Of a DNA stretch of 64,000 nucleotides, positions 57,624 through 64,000 are shown in pieces (positions within the stretch are counted from its first letter, which is position 1; each line of letters begins with the position of its first letter). The position numbers and the translations under genes were made by a program. This DNA comes from Shinella sp. WSJ-2 (GTDB taxonomy: Bacteria > Pseudomonadota > Alphaproteobacteria > Rhizobiales > Rhizobiaceae). The notes under the pieces were generated by a model. The model did no database searches. It was not told where the DNA came from and was given only the letters and a program-made list of their open reading frames with translations. The DNA lies in NCBI RefSeq assembly GCF_003432075.1, contig NZ_QWBU01000001.1, positions 496,001 through 560,000 on the forward strand, read 5' to 3'.

Positions 57624-58994
57624 TTACGCTCTCTCGAAGCCGCGCGCCACCTCCCAATCGGTGATGCGACGATCGTACTCTTCCTGCTCCCATTCGGCAG
57701 CGCGAACATAGTGATCGACCACGTCGTCGCCGAAGGCTTCACGCAGCATCTTGGAGTTCTGCAACGCGGCGGAAGCGCCGCGCAGCGTCTTCGGGATCTC
57801 GCGGATGTCCTTGCCGCCATAAGCGTCGCCGACGAAGGGCGCCTCAAGCTCCAGCTTCTCTTCGATACCCGCAATGCCGGCCGCGATCAGCGCCGCCATG
57901 GCAAGATAGGGGTTGAGATCCGAGCCGCCGACGCGGCATTCGATGCGGATGCCCTTGGTGCCCTCGCCGCACAGGCGGTAGCCGGCCGTGCGGTTGTCCT
58001 TGCTCCAGACGGCCTTGGTCGGCGCGAAAGTGCCAGCGACGAACCGCTTGTAGGAATTAATGTAAGGCGCGAGGAAGTAGGTGATCTCGCTGGCATGGGC
58101 GAGCAGGCCGGCGACATAGTTCCGCATCAGGTCGGACATGCCGTATTTGGCATCCTTGTCGAAGAACTTCGCTACCTTGCCGTCGAGCGTCCACAGCGAC
58201 TGGTGGATATGCGAGGAGGAGCCGGCGGCGGAATAGTTCCACTTGGCGAGGAACGTCACCGACTTGCCGCGCTGCCAGGCGATTTCCTTGGTCGCGTTCT
58301 TGATGATCGAATGCCGGTCGGCCATCGTAAGGGCTTCGGCATAGCGCACGTTGATTTCCTCCTGGCCGGCCGAAGCCTCGCCCTTGGAGTTTTCGACGGG
58401 AATGCAGGCGCCCTGCAGGCCGTTGCGCAGCGCGCGCATTACGTCCTCTTCCTTGGTGGTCTGGAAGATGTGATAGTCCTCGTTGTAGCCCGAGGCGAGG
58501 CGCAGGTCCCGATAGCCGCTCTCGCGGGCATCGTCGAAGGATTGGTCGAAGAGGAAGAATTCCAGCTCGCTGGCCATGAACGCCTTGAGGCCCATGGCCT
58601 CCAGACGCTTGACCTGCTTCTTGAGGATGGCGCGCGGCGAATGCGGCACTTCCGCGTGGGTGTGGTGGTCGAGCACGTCGCAGAGCACGAGGGCCGTGCC
58701 TTCCAGCCAGGGCAGCTTGCGCAGCGTGGCGAGGTCCGGCTTCATCGTGTAGTCGCCGTAGCCGGCGGCCCAACTCGTCGACTTATAGCCGGAGACGGTC
58801 TCCATCTCCATGTCGGTGGCCAGCAGATAGTTGCAGCTATGCGTTTCTTCATAGGCGCTTTCGACGAAATACTCCGCCTGGAAGCGCTTGCCCATGAGGC
58901 GGCCCTGCATATCGACGAGGCAGGCGAGAACGGTGTCGATGCGGCCCTCGGCAACATCCTTCTTCAGGTCATCGAATGTATAGGTCATGCTCAT
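57624..58994 (-). CDS. Glutamine-synthetase-like ligase (PuuA / gamma-glutamyl-amide type)
   Basis: A 456-residue enzyme of the glutamine synthetase superfamily, GSI-like fold, of the branch that ligates amines to glutamate (gamma-glutamylputrescine, -ethanolamide or -isopropylamide synthetases). Its N-terminal domain has CLVDMQGRLMGKRF in place of the GS beta-grasp sequence; catalytic parts include ASELEFFLF (metal site), EASAGQEEINVRYA, GSSSHIHQSLW and GIRIECRVGGSDLNPYLA. The ATG at 58994 is preceded by GGGA; ATG at 58988 is an alternative. Context with ADH, ALDH and a permease suggests amine catabolism rather than ammonium assimilation. Confidence 0.87.
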   Translation of the reverse strand: MSMTYTFDDLKKDVAEGRIDTVLACLVDMQGRLMGKRFQAEYFVESAYEETHSCNYLLATDMEMETVSGYKSTSWAAGYGDYTMKPDLATLRKLPWLEGTALVLCDVLDHHTHAEVPHSPRAILKKQVKRLEAMGLKAFMASELEFFLFDQSFDDARESGYRDLRLASGYNEDYHIFQTTKEEDVMRALRNGLQGACIPVENSKGEASAGQEEINVRYAEALTMADRHSIIKNATKEIAWQRGKSVTFLAKWNYSAAGSSSHIHQSLWTLDGKVAKFFDKDAKYGMSDLMRNYVAGLLAHASEITYFLAPYINSYKRFVAGTFAPTKAVWSKDNRTAGYRLCGEGTKGIRIECRVGGSDLNPYLAMAALIAAGIAGIEEKLELEAPFVGDAYGGKDIREIPKTLRGASAALQNSKMLREAFGDDVVDHYVRAAEWEQEEYDRRITDWEVARGFERA

Positions 58995-59051
58995 GGTCGT
59001 TGGTCCCAGCAATGTGCCCGGCTTGTGCCGCGCATCGGTCGGAAATGGAAA

Positions 59052-59075
59052 CGGGGGCCGCAGGCGCGGCCCCCG
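59052..59075 (-). terminator. Probable terminator or attenuator between permease and GS-like gene
   Basis: Perfect 10-bp stem CGGGGGCCGC (59052-59061) / GCGGCCCCCG (59066-59075) with AGGC loop; the minus-strand 3' side reads TTTCCATTTCC, so termination may be partial. Confidence 0.6.
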
Positions 59076-59090
59076 CGCTATTCAACAGGA

Positions 59091-60674
59091 TCAGACCTGG
59101 CCGACAGCCTTTTCGGCAGCGGCGATCTCGGCCTTGCGGCGGATGACTTCGTCACCGATCGGCGGGCCCTTGAAGCGGCGGCTTTCAAGACCGAACCAGA
59201 TGATCGCGGTCAGGACGAGGAAGCCGACGGTGATGTAGAGCGCCCAATCGTTCGGCGGCTGGATGCCGAGGATGAAGATCAGCGCCATAGCAATGACCGA
59301 CAGGACGGCGAACAACTTGAAGACGCCCTCGCCGAGGTTCCACGGACCCATCTTGTCCCACTTCGAGGTGCCCCACGCGAAGAGGCCGAGCGCGATCGGG
59401 ATCGCGAAGGAGAAGAACAGGAAGATGACCGTGCAGGACACGACGACGGTGTAGACGGGCGTTTCGCCGATCGAGACGAGCGATGAGCCCCAGACGAACA
59501 GAACCGAGAGGATTGAGCCGGTCCAGATGGCGGCGACCGGCGTGCGGTAGCTCGGGCTGACTTTCGACAGGCCGCGCGAGAACGGCAGGCCGCCGTCACG
59601 CGAGAAGGCGAAGATCATGCGCGACACCGAAGTGACGGTGGCAAGACCGCAAAGCCACTGCGAGACCAGGATGAGGAAGTAGAGCACATCCTTGATCGCC
59701 GGGTTCACCTGGGTGTCCATCGCCCAGAAGAAGACATTCCAGCCCTGCGCGGCGGCAGCCGTCATGCCGTCCGTCGTCGTGCCGTCGGCAAGCGTGGCGG
59801 AAGCCGGGATCATCAGCACGAAGGAGCACAGCATGATATAGCCGAACAGCGCCGACCAGAGGACGGAGGAGACCATGCCGCGCGGCACCGAATGGGCTGC
59901 CTTGACGGTTTCTTCCGAGGTATGGGCCGAGGCGTCATAGCCGGTGATCGTGTAGATCGGCAGGAGCAGGCCGAGCAGGAACACCCAGGTGCCCGAGTTT
60001 TCCGGCCAGACATTGCCGCCGGCCGCGCCTGAGAAGTTGGAGAAGGTGAAGAGGCGGCCGATATCGTAGCTGTCGGCAGCCGCGAGGCAGACAATGGCCA
60101 AGAGGATCGACGTCGCGAAGATCAGGTAACCGGAGAAGTCGGTGAGCTTGGCGGTGAGGCCGATGCCCATGTGGTTGACGAGGGCCTGCGCGCCGGTGAT
60201 GACCGCCAGGAAGATGATCCGGGTGACGGTCGTGTCTTCCATGCCGAAATACGGAGTGCCGAAGGAGCCCATGAAGAAGTAGTAGGTGCCGACATTGATG
60301 GCGCCGAGCACGGTGACGAGGCCGAGCAGGTTGAACCAGGCGGTCAGCCAGCCGGTGAAACGGTTGCCGAGGATCGAACCCCAGTGATAGAGGCCGCCGG
60401 CCGTCGGGTATGCCGAGCTGATCTGCGCCATGGCGACGGCGAAGACGAGGGAAACGAAGCAACCGACCGGCCAGCCGATGCCGATCGCGGCGCCCCCCGC
60501 GCCCGATGTGGCCTGCGCCAGCGAGTTGATGCCGCCGGAGAGAATGCAAATGATCGAGAAGGAAACGGCAAAGTTCGAGAACTGGCTCATGCGCCGTTCG
60601 AGTTCCTGCGCGTATCCCATGGAATGCAGGACCTGCATATCCTCATGTTTATCGTTATCGGAATAATCTGACAT
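59091..60674 (-). CDS. APC-superfamily amino acid / amine permease
   Basis: A 527-residue, 12-helix transporter of the ACT/GABA-permease-like branch of the APC superfamily. N-terminal GYAQELERRMSQFSNFAVSFSIICILSGGINS, the helix 1 motif, is typical; GYDASAHTSEETVKAAHSVPRGM follows helix 6 as in amino-acid permeases. Substrates of relatives include GABA, ethanolamine and polyamines. Shine-Dalgarno AGGGG 6 nt before the ATG at 60674. Probably co-transcribed with the amidohydrolase upstream. Confidence 0.9.
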   Translation of the reverse strand: MSDYSDNDKHEDMQVLHSMGYAQELERRMSQFSNFAVSFSIICILSGGINSLAQATSGAGGAAIGIGWPVGCFVSLVFAVAMAQISSAYPTAGGLYHWGSILGNRFTGWLTAWFNLLGLVTVLGAINVGTYYFFMGSFGTPYFGMEDTTVTRIIFLAVITGAQALVNHMGIGLTAKLTDFSGYLIFATSILLAIVCLAAADSYDIGRLFTFSNFSGAAGGNVWPENSGTWVFLLGLLLPIYTITGYDASAHTSEETVKAAHSVPRGMVSSVLWSALFGYIMLCSFVLMIPASATLADGTTTDGMTAAAAQGWNVFFWAMDTQVNPAIKDVLYFLILVSQWLCGLATVTSVSRMIFAFSRDGGLPFSRGLSKVSPSYRTPVAAIWTGSILSVLFVWGSSLVSIGETPVYTVVVSCTVIFLFFSFAIPIALGLFAWGTSKWDKMGPWNLGEGVFKLFAVLSVIAMALIFILGIQPPNDWALYITVGFLVLTAIIWFGLESRRFKGPPIGDEVIRRKAEIAAAEKAVGQV

Positions 60675-60734
60675 GTTTTTCCCCTGTATCGACTGGTCCC
60701 GGGCGGAATTGCCGGGGGCCGCCTGTGTCTGAGG

Positions 60735-60751
60735 CCCACGAAATGCGTGGG
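60735..60751. other. Small intercistronic hairpin in the permease leader
   Basis: CCCACG / CGTGGG stem with an AAATG loop, in the 119 bp between the amidohydrolase and permease genes. No U-tract; function unknown. Confidence 0.4.
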
Positions 60752-60793
60752 ATATGCGCCGCGGCCATGCCGCTCCCCGGGTCTTTTTCTTGA

Positions 60794-61552
60794 TTATGCG
60801 GCAGGAAGGCTCTCGGTGAGCAATCCCGCCAGATAGTCGGCCACGACCCCCTGGCCGACTTCGTCTCGGATGAGGTCGTTTCTGACCTCGATCATCACAT
60901 TGGGCAGACCGTTTGCCAGGCCATGCTCCCGAAGCGTGTGCGTCACACCGTCTTCCGGCCCATAAGGCTCGTTGCGGCGAACGGTATAAAGACCCGCCGA
61001 CTTGGCGGCCGCCAGCATGCCGTCGGCAATGCGCGTGTCGGCATCGTGCAGGATACCGATCTCGACCTCTCGCGGCTTGCCGAAATAGACGGGCGTGAAG
61101 CTGTGCATGGTCACGATGACCGGCGCCCTGCCCTCGGCGATGCGGCTCTTTACGAGATCGGCGAGCGTGTCGCGGAACGGCAGGTAAAGCGCTTCGGTGC
61201 GGGCATCACGCGCCGCCTGGTCGAGCCCGGCATTACCGGGCACGTCGAAGACCTCGCTCTTTTCCGGCATGGCGGCCGGCGATTCCGGCGGGCGGTTGCA
61301 ATCATAGACGAGGCGGGAAAAGCGCTGGAAAACCAGCGTCGCGTCGAGGCTTTTCGCCATGCGGCGGGCAACGGCGAGCGCACCAGGATCCCAGGCGATG
61401 TGGCTCGCCAGCGCCTCCTGCGAGAGGCCGAGCGTGCCAAGCGATTTGGGCAGAAGACGCGACGCGTGCTCGCAGACGAGAATGATCCGGCCGCGGGCAG
61501 ACACGTTTTCGAGGGCGACGGGGTCGCCCTCCTCTCCAGTCAGAATTCCCAT
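60794..61552 (-). CDS. N-formylglutamate amidohydrolase family protein (HutG/FGase)
   Basis: A 252-residue zinc-type amidohydrolase of the N-formylglutamate deformylase family. Motifs: ILVCEHAS at about 24-31, DPGAL, FQRFSRLVYDCNRPP, VTMHSFTPVYFG and PNVMIEVRNDLI. No hut genes are nearby, so histidine degradation is unlikely. In the present cluster it could remove the glutamate from a gamma-glutamyl intermediate, an idea from context only. Divergent from rpiR-type gene, with a shared promoter region. Confidence 0.88.
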   Translation of the reverse strand: MGILTGEEGDPVALENVSARGRIILVCEHASRLLPKSLGTLGLSQEALASHIAWDPGALAVARRMAKSLDATLVFQRFSRLVYDCNRPPESPAAMPEKSEVFDVPGNAGLDQAARDARTEALYLPFRDTLADLVKSRIAEGRAPVIVTMHSFTPVYFGKPREVEIGILHDADTRIADGMLAAAKSAGLYTVRRNEPYGPEDGVTHTLREHGLANGLPNVMIEVRNDLIRDEVGQGVVADYLAGLLTESLPAA

Positions 61553-61585
61553 AGCCTGATCCCCTCGACCGGCTTTTTTCGTTAA

Positions 61586-61643
61586 TGAAAAGAATTCTTC
61601 ACGGATTTGCCGCTGTCAACGGGGTTGTGAAAAAATCTCTTCA
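61586..61643. promoter_or_regulatory. Two matching 16-bp operator-like sites
   Basis: TGAAAAGAATTCTTCA (61586-61601) and TGAAAAAATCTCTTCA (61628-61643) match at 13 of 16 positions and share the inverted ends TGAA-N8-TTCA. Their starts are 42 bp apart, four helical turns, in the divergent gap between the amidohydrolase and the RpiR regulator. They are the best candidate binding sites for that regulator. Confidence 0.7.
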
Positions 61644-61652
61644 AAAAAACAT

Positions 61653-61681
61653 TTGACTCGAATTGTGACAGCGCGTTTTAT
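61653..61681 (+). promoter_or_regulatory. Sigma-70-type promoter for the RpiR gene
   Basis: -35 TTGACT (61653-61658), 17-bp spacer, -10 TTTTAT (61676-61681). Transcription would start near 61688, just before a CCCCGG...CCGGGG hairpin. Confidence 0.75.
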
Positions 61682-61690
61682 CTTGAAAAA

Positions 61691-61708
61691 CCCCGGCAAA
61701 GACCGGGG
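61691..61708 (+). other. 5' leader hairpin of the rpiR-type gene
   Basis: Stem CCCCGG (61691-61696) / CCGGGG (61703-61708) right at the predicted mRNA 5' end, 14 nt before the TTG start. GGGG of the Shine-Dalgarno (61713-61716) could pair with the CCCC instead. On the minus strand the hairpin is followed by TTTTT and would act as a terminator for antisense transcription. Confidence 0.55.
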
Positions 61709-61722
61709 CGCAGGGGAATAAT

Positions 61723-62622
61723 TTGACGCTCAACCAAGCATCCATGACGGTGTCGGATGTGATCGGTGCGCATTTTGACGCGTTAACACGCGCCGAAAAG
61801 CAGCTCGCCGCATCGCTGCTCGACAACTATCCCGTCTCCGGCCTCGGCTCCATCACGACGGTGGCGGAAAACGCTGGCGTGTCGACGCCGACGGTTGCGC
61901 GCATGGTGCAAAAGCTCGGCTTCCGCGGCTTCCCGGATTTCCAGGCCCGCCTGCACCACGAGCTGGAAGCCACGCTGTCGAGCCCGATCACCAAACACGA
62001 TCGCTGGGCTGCCAATGCGCCCGGCACGCACATCCTCAACCGCTTCGCCGACGCGATCATGACCAACCTGCGCCAGACGCTCTCGCAGGTGGAAACCGCG
62101 GAATTCGACGGCGCCGCCGCCCTTCTCGCCGATCGCCAGCGCAGCATCTACATCATTGGCGGACGCATCACGAAGGCGCTGGCCGACTACCTGTTCACCC
62201 ATCTCCAGGTCATCCGGCCGAACGTCACGCAGATCGCCTCCAATCCCAGTTCCTGGCCGCATTACGTGCTGAACATGAAGGCCGGCGACGTGCTGGTGAT
62301 CTTCGATATCAGGCGCTACGAGCAGGAGATGGAAACGCTCGGCCGCGCGGCGCGCGAGCGCGGTGTGGAAATCGTGCTTTTCACCGATCAGTGGGCCTCC
62401 CCCGTCGCCAAGGCCGCTGCAAAAGTCTTTCGCGTGCATATCGAGGCGCCCTCGGCCTGGGACTCGTCCGTCGTGACGCTGTTCATCGTTGAGGCGCTGA
62501 TCGAAGCCGTGCAGAGCTCGGGCTGGGAGGAAACCAGCGACCGAATGAAAACGTTGGAGGGCCTCTTCGAGGCCAGCCGGCTTTTTCGCAAACCCCGGCC
62601 GGAGGTCCCCGGCAAGTCCTGA
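61723..62622 (+). CDS. MurR/RpiR-family transcriptional regulator with SIS domain
   Basis: A 299-residue regulator: N-terminal RpiR winged helix (SITTVAENAGVSTPTVARMVQKLGFRGFPDFQARL at about 42-77) and a sugar-isomerase SIS domain at about 125-260 (IYIIGGRITKALADYLFTHLQ; DVLVIFDIRRYEQEMETLGRAARERG). RpiR proteins sense sugar phosphates or related metabolites. TTG start at 61723 with AGGGG 6 nt upstream; an in-frame ATG at 61744 is an alternative. It likely controls both the divergent catabolic genes and the downstream ABC importer. Confidence 0.92.
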   Translation: MTLNQASMTVSDVIGAHFDALTRAEKQLAASLLDNYPVSGLGSITTVAENAGVSTPTVARMVQKLGFRGFPDFQARLHHELEATLSSPITKHDRWAANAPGTHILNRFADAIMTNLRQTLSQVETAEFDGAAALLADRQRSIYIIGGRITKALADYLFTHLQVIRPNVTQIASNPSSWPHYVLNMKAGDVLVIFDIRRYEQEMETLGRAARERGVEIVLFTDQWASPVAKAAAKVFRVHIEAPSAWDSSVVTLFIVEALIEAVQSSGWEETSDRMKTLEGLFEASRLFRKPRPEVPGKS

Positions 62623-62722
62623 CAGTCATACGAAAAAACCGAAACAAAACTGTCACATAACGTTCATATGCCCGCAGTATCAGCTTCGCCGAAGTTGACT
62701 GACACACCAAAGGAGAACACCC

Positions 62723-63829
62723 GTGATGTCATCTACGAAACGTCTGCTTTCGCTCTCCACCGCGCTTGCGATCGCGCTGCCGTCGCTCGCTTTCGCCGAG
62801 CCGAGCGCCGAGCTGATCGAAGCTGCCAAGAAGGAAGGCATGCTGACGACGATCGCTCTGCCGCACGACTGGTGCGGCTACGGTGACGTCATCGCCTCCT
62901 TCAAGGCGAAGTATCCGGAAATCCAGGTCAACGAACTGAACCCGGATGCCGGCTCGGCCGACGAAATCGAAGCCATCAAGGCCAATAAGGACAACAAGGG
63001 CCCGCAGTCGCCCGACGTGATTGACGTCGGTCTCGCCTTCGGCCCACAGGCCAAGGCCGAAGGCCTGACCCAGCCCTACAAGGTCTCCACCTGGGACGAA
63101 ATTCCGGACACCATCAAGGACGCCGACGGCCATTGGTACGGCGACTATTACGGTGTGATGTCCTTCCTCGTGAACAAGGACCTCGTGGCCAACACGCCGA
63201 AGGACTGGGCTGACCTCCTGAAGCCTGAATATTCCGGTCAGGTCGCGCTCGCCGGTGACCCGCGCGCCTCCAACCAGGCCATCCTCGCTGTTCTCGCCGC
63301 CGGCCTCGGCAAGGGTGCGAAGGCTGGCAAGGAAGCCGGTGAAGCTGGCCTCGGCTACTTCGCCGAGCTGAACAAGGCCGGCAATTTCGTTCCGGTCATC
63401 GGCAAGTCGGGCACGCTCGCCCAGGGCTCGACCCCGATCGTCGTTGCCTGGGACTACAACGCGCTCGGCTGGGCCAAGACGCTTAACGGCAACCCGCCGA
63501 CGGAAGTCGTCGTTCCCGCCTCCGGCGTTCTCGCCGGCGTCTACGTTCAGGCGATTTCGGCCTACGCGCCGCACCCGAACGCTGCCAAGCTGTGGATGGA
63601 ACACCTCTATTCCGACGAAGGTCAGCTCGGCTGGCTGAAGGGCTATTGCCACCCGGCCCGCTTCAACGCCATGGTCAAGGCCGGCAAGGTTCCGCAGGAC
63701 CTGATCGACGCCCTGCCGCCGGCAGCATCCTATGAAAAGGCCTACTTCCCGACGCTCGAGGAAGTCGATGCCAACAAGGCTGCCGTCACCGCGGAATGGG
63801 ACAAGGTCGTCGGCGCGAACGTTCAGTAA
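62723..63829 (+). CDS. ABC transporter periplasmic substrate-binding protein
   Basis: A 368-residue exported binding protein with signal peptide 1-25 (LPSLAFA|EP), of the Fe3+/polyamine/2-aminoethylphosphonate type (SBP_bac_6/13). Family markers are LIEAAKKEGMLTTIALP near the N-terminus and the C-terminal helix PNAAKLWMEHLYSDEGQ. Ligand unknown; from context probably a nitrogen-containing compound. AGGAG is 7 nt before the GTG at 62723 and 10 nt before the adjacent ATG at 62726, so either start is possible. A stem-loop separates it from the permease gene. Confidence 0.9.
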   Translation: MMSSTKRLLSLSTALAIALPSLAFAEPSAELIEAAKKEGMLTTIALPHDWCGYGDVIASFKAKYPEIQVNELNPDAGSADEIEAIKANKDNKGPQSPDVIDVGLAFGPQAKAEGLTQPYKVSTWDEIPDTIKDADGHWYGDYYGVMSFLVNKDLVANTPKDWADLLKPEYSGQVALAGDPRASNQAILAVLAAGLGKGAKAGKEAGEAGLGYFAELNKAGNFVPVIGKSGTLAQGSTPIVVAWDYNALGWAKTLNGNPPTEVVVPASGVLAGVYVQAISAYAPHPNAAKLWMEHLYSDEGQLGWLKGYCHPARFNAMVKAGKVPQDLIDALPPAASYEKAYFPTLEEVDANKAAVTAEWDKVVGANVQ

Positions 63830-63840
63830 ACGACATCCTT

Positions 63841-63870
63841 CGTCGCCCCGGCTCGTTGGCCGGGGCGACG
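63841..63870 (+). other. Intercistronic stem-loop after the binding-protein gene
   Basis: Perfect 12-bp stem CGTCGCCCCGGC (63841-63852) / GCCGGGGCGACG (63859-63870) with a TCGTTG loop and no U-tract. Such hairpins after binding-protein genes commonly stabilise the upstream mRNA and raise its level over the permease genes. Confidence 0.75.
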
Positions 63871-63913
63871 ATTGCGGTATGCCAATGACGGCAACCCACC
63901 AGAGGTTTTCTTA

Positions 63914-64000
63914 ATGTCATCAGACAGTTCAGCCGCCAGACCGCCGGCACGGGAGCCTTTCCGCCTCCCGTTGCATTGGCTTGGCGCGGCGCCGTTCGCG
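63914..64000 (+). CDS. ABC transporter permease (start only, cut by window edge)
   Basis: The first 29 codons of a gene directly downstream of the binding protein: MSSDSSAARPPAREPFRLPL and then LHWLGAAPFA. A short Pro/Arg-rich cytoplasmic tail leading into a hydrophobic run fits the first membrane helix of an ABC permease of the Fe/polyamine type. Too short for a firm family call; context makes the permease reading likely. Confidence 0.65.
   Translation, partial: MSSDSSAARPPAREPFRLPLHWLGAAPFA

Overview
This is a 64 kb piece of a high-GC alphaproteobacterial chromosome, almost certainly from the Rhizobiaceae (Rhizobium/Ensifer/Shinella-like). The reasons are the gene order of the division and cell wall (dcw) cluster, a SahR-type regulator next to metF, the GANTC-rich promoter upstream of ddl-ftsQAZ, an Omp25/31-like porin and MHS/DMT/LysE-type transporters. 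I see no insertion sequence, prophage, CRISPR array or tRNA; base composition and codon use look uniform, so this reads as core or near-core chromosome.

Layout. 1-21,013 (minus strand) is the dcw cluster, read right to left: mraZ, rsmH, ftsL, ftsI, murE, murF, mraY, murD, ftsW, murG, murC, murB, then ddl, ftsQ, ftsA and the first 113 codons of ftsZ. Between murB and ddl sit two tandem aquaporin genes and a divergently oriented MHS-family transporter. Four TGGG repeats at 10-bp spacing (the MraZ operator pattern) lie upstream of mraZ, and a cluster of GANTC methylation sites lies upstream of ddl. 21,434-21,845 is the RNase P RNA gene. 21,870-36,239 holds an FAD oxidase, several murein-degrading enzymes (two SLT lysozyme-like transglycosylases, an AmpD-type amidase, a GH25 lysozyme lipoprotein, an MltB-like transglycosylase), a DjlA-like co-chaperone, pyrophosphate-type phosphofructokinase, a LysE exporter, a GGDEF-EAL protein and an outer membrane barrel. 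36,351-43,213 has a DMT exporter, a 25-codon membrane microprotein, the sahR-metF operon with its palindromic operator, ettA, and two secreted proteins, one of which is an RNase T2 homologue lacking its catalytic histidines. 43,387-54,812 has a lipase-transporter pair, a coupled CoA-transferase/ThDP-enzyme pair, a DUF442 protein, a DUF4432 protein, an L,D-transpeptidase, a globin-coupled chemoreceptor and two ParA/VirC1-like ATPases. 54,980-64,000 is an amine or amino-acid catabolic locus: Fe-alcohol dehydrogenase, aldehyde dehydrogenase, glutamine-synthetase-like ligase, APC permease, N-formylglutamate amidohydrolase family protein, a divergent RpiR regulator, and the start of an ABC importer.

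How the genes work together. The left third makes lipid II precursors (MurB-MurG, Ddl, MraY) and the divisome (FtsA, L, I, Q, W, Z), while the middle region supplies enzymes that cut or re-link the same wall. The right end looks like a regulated catabolic island in which an amine is imported, gamma-glutamylated, oxidised by the alcohol and aldehyde dehydrogenases and released by an amidohydrolase; this pathway is inferred from gene content. The items I consider most worth following are the second aquaporin with a rebuilt selectivity filter, the non-catalytic RNase T2 homologue, the gamma-glutamyl-type locus with two matching 16-bp sites exactly 42 bp apart, the microprotein, and a ribosome-binding site embedded in a terminator hairpin.
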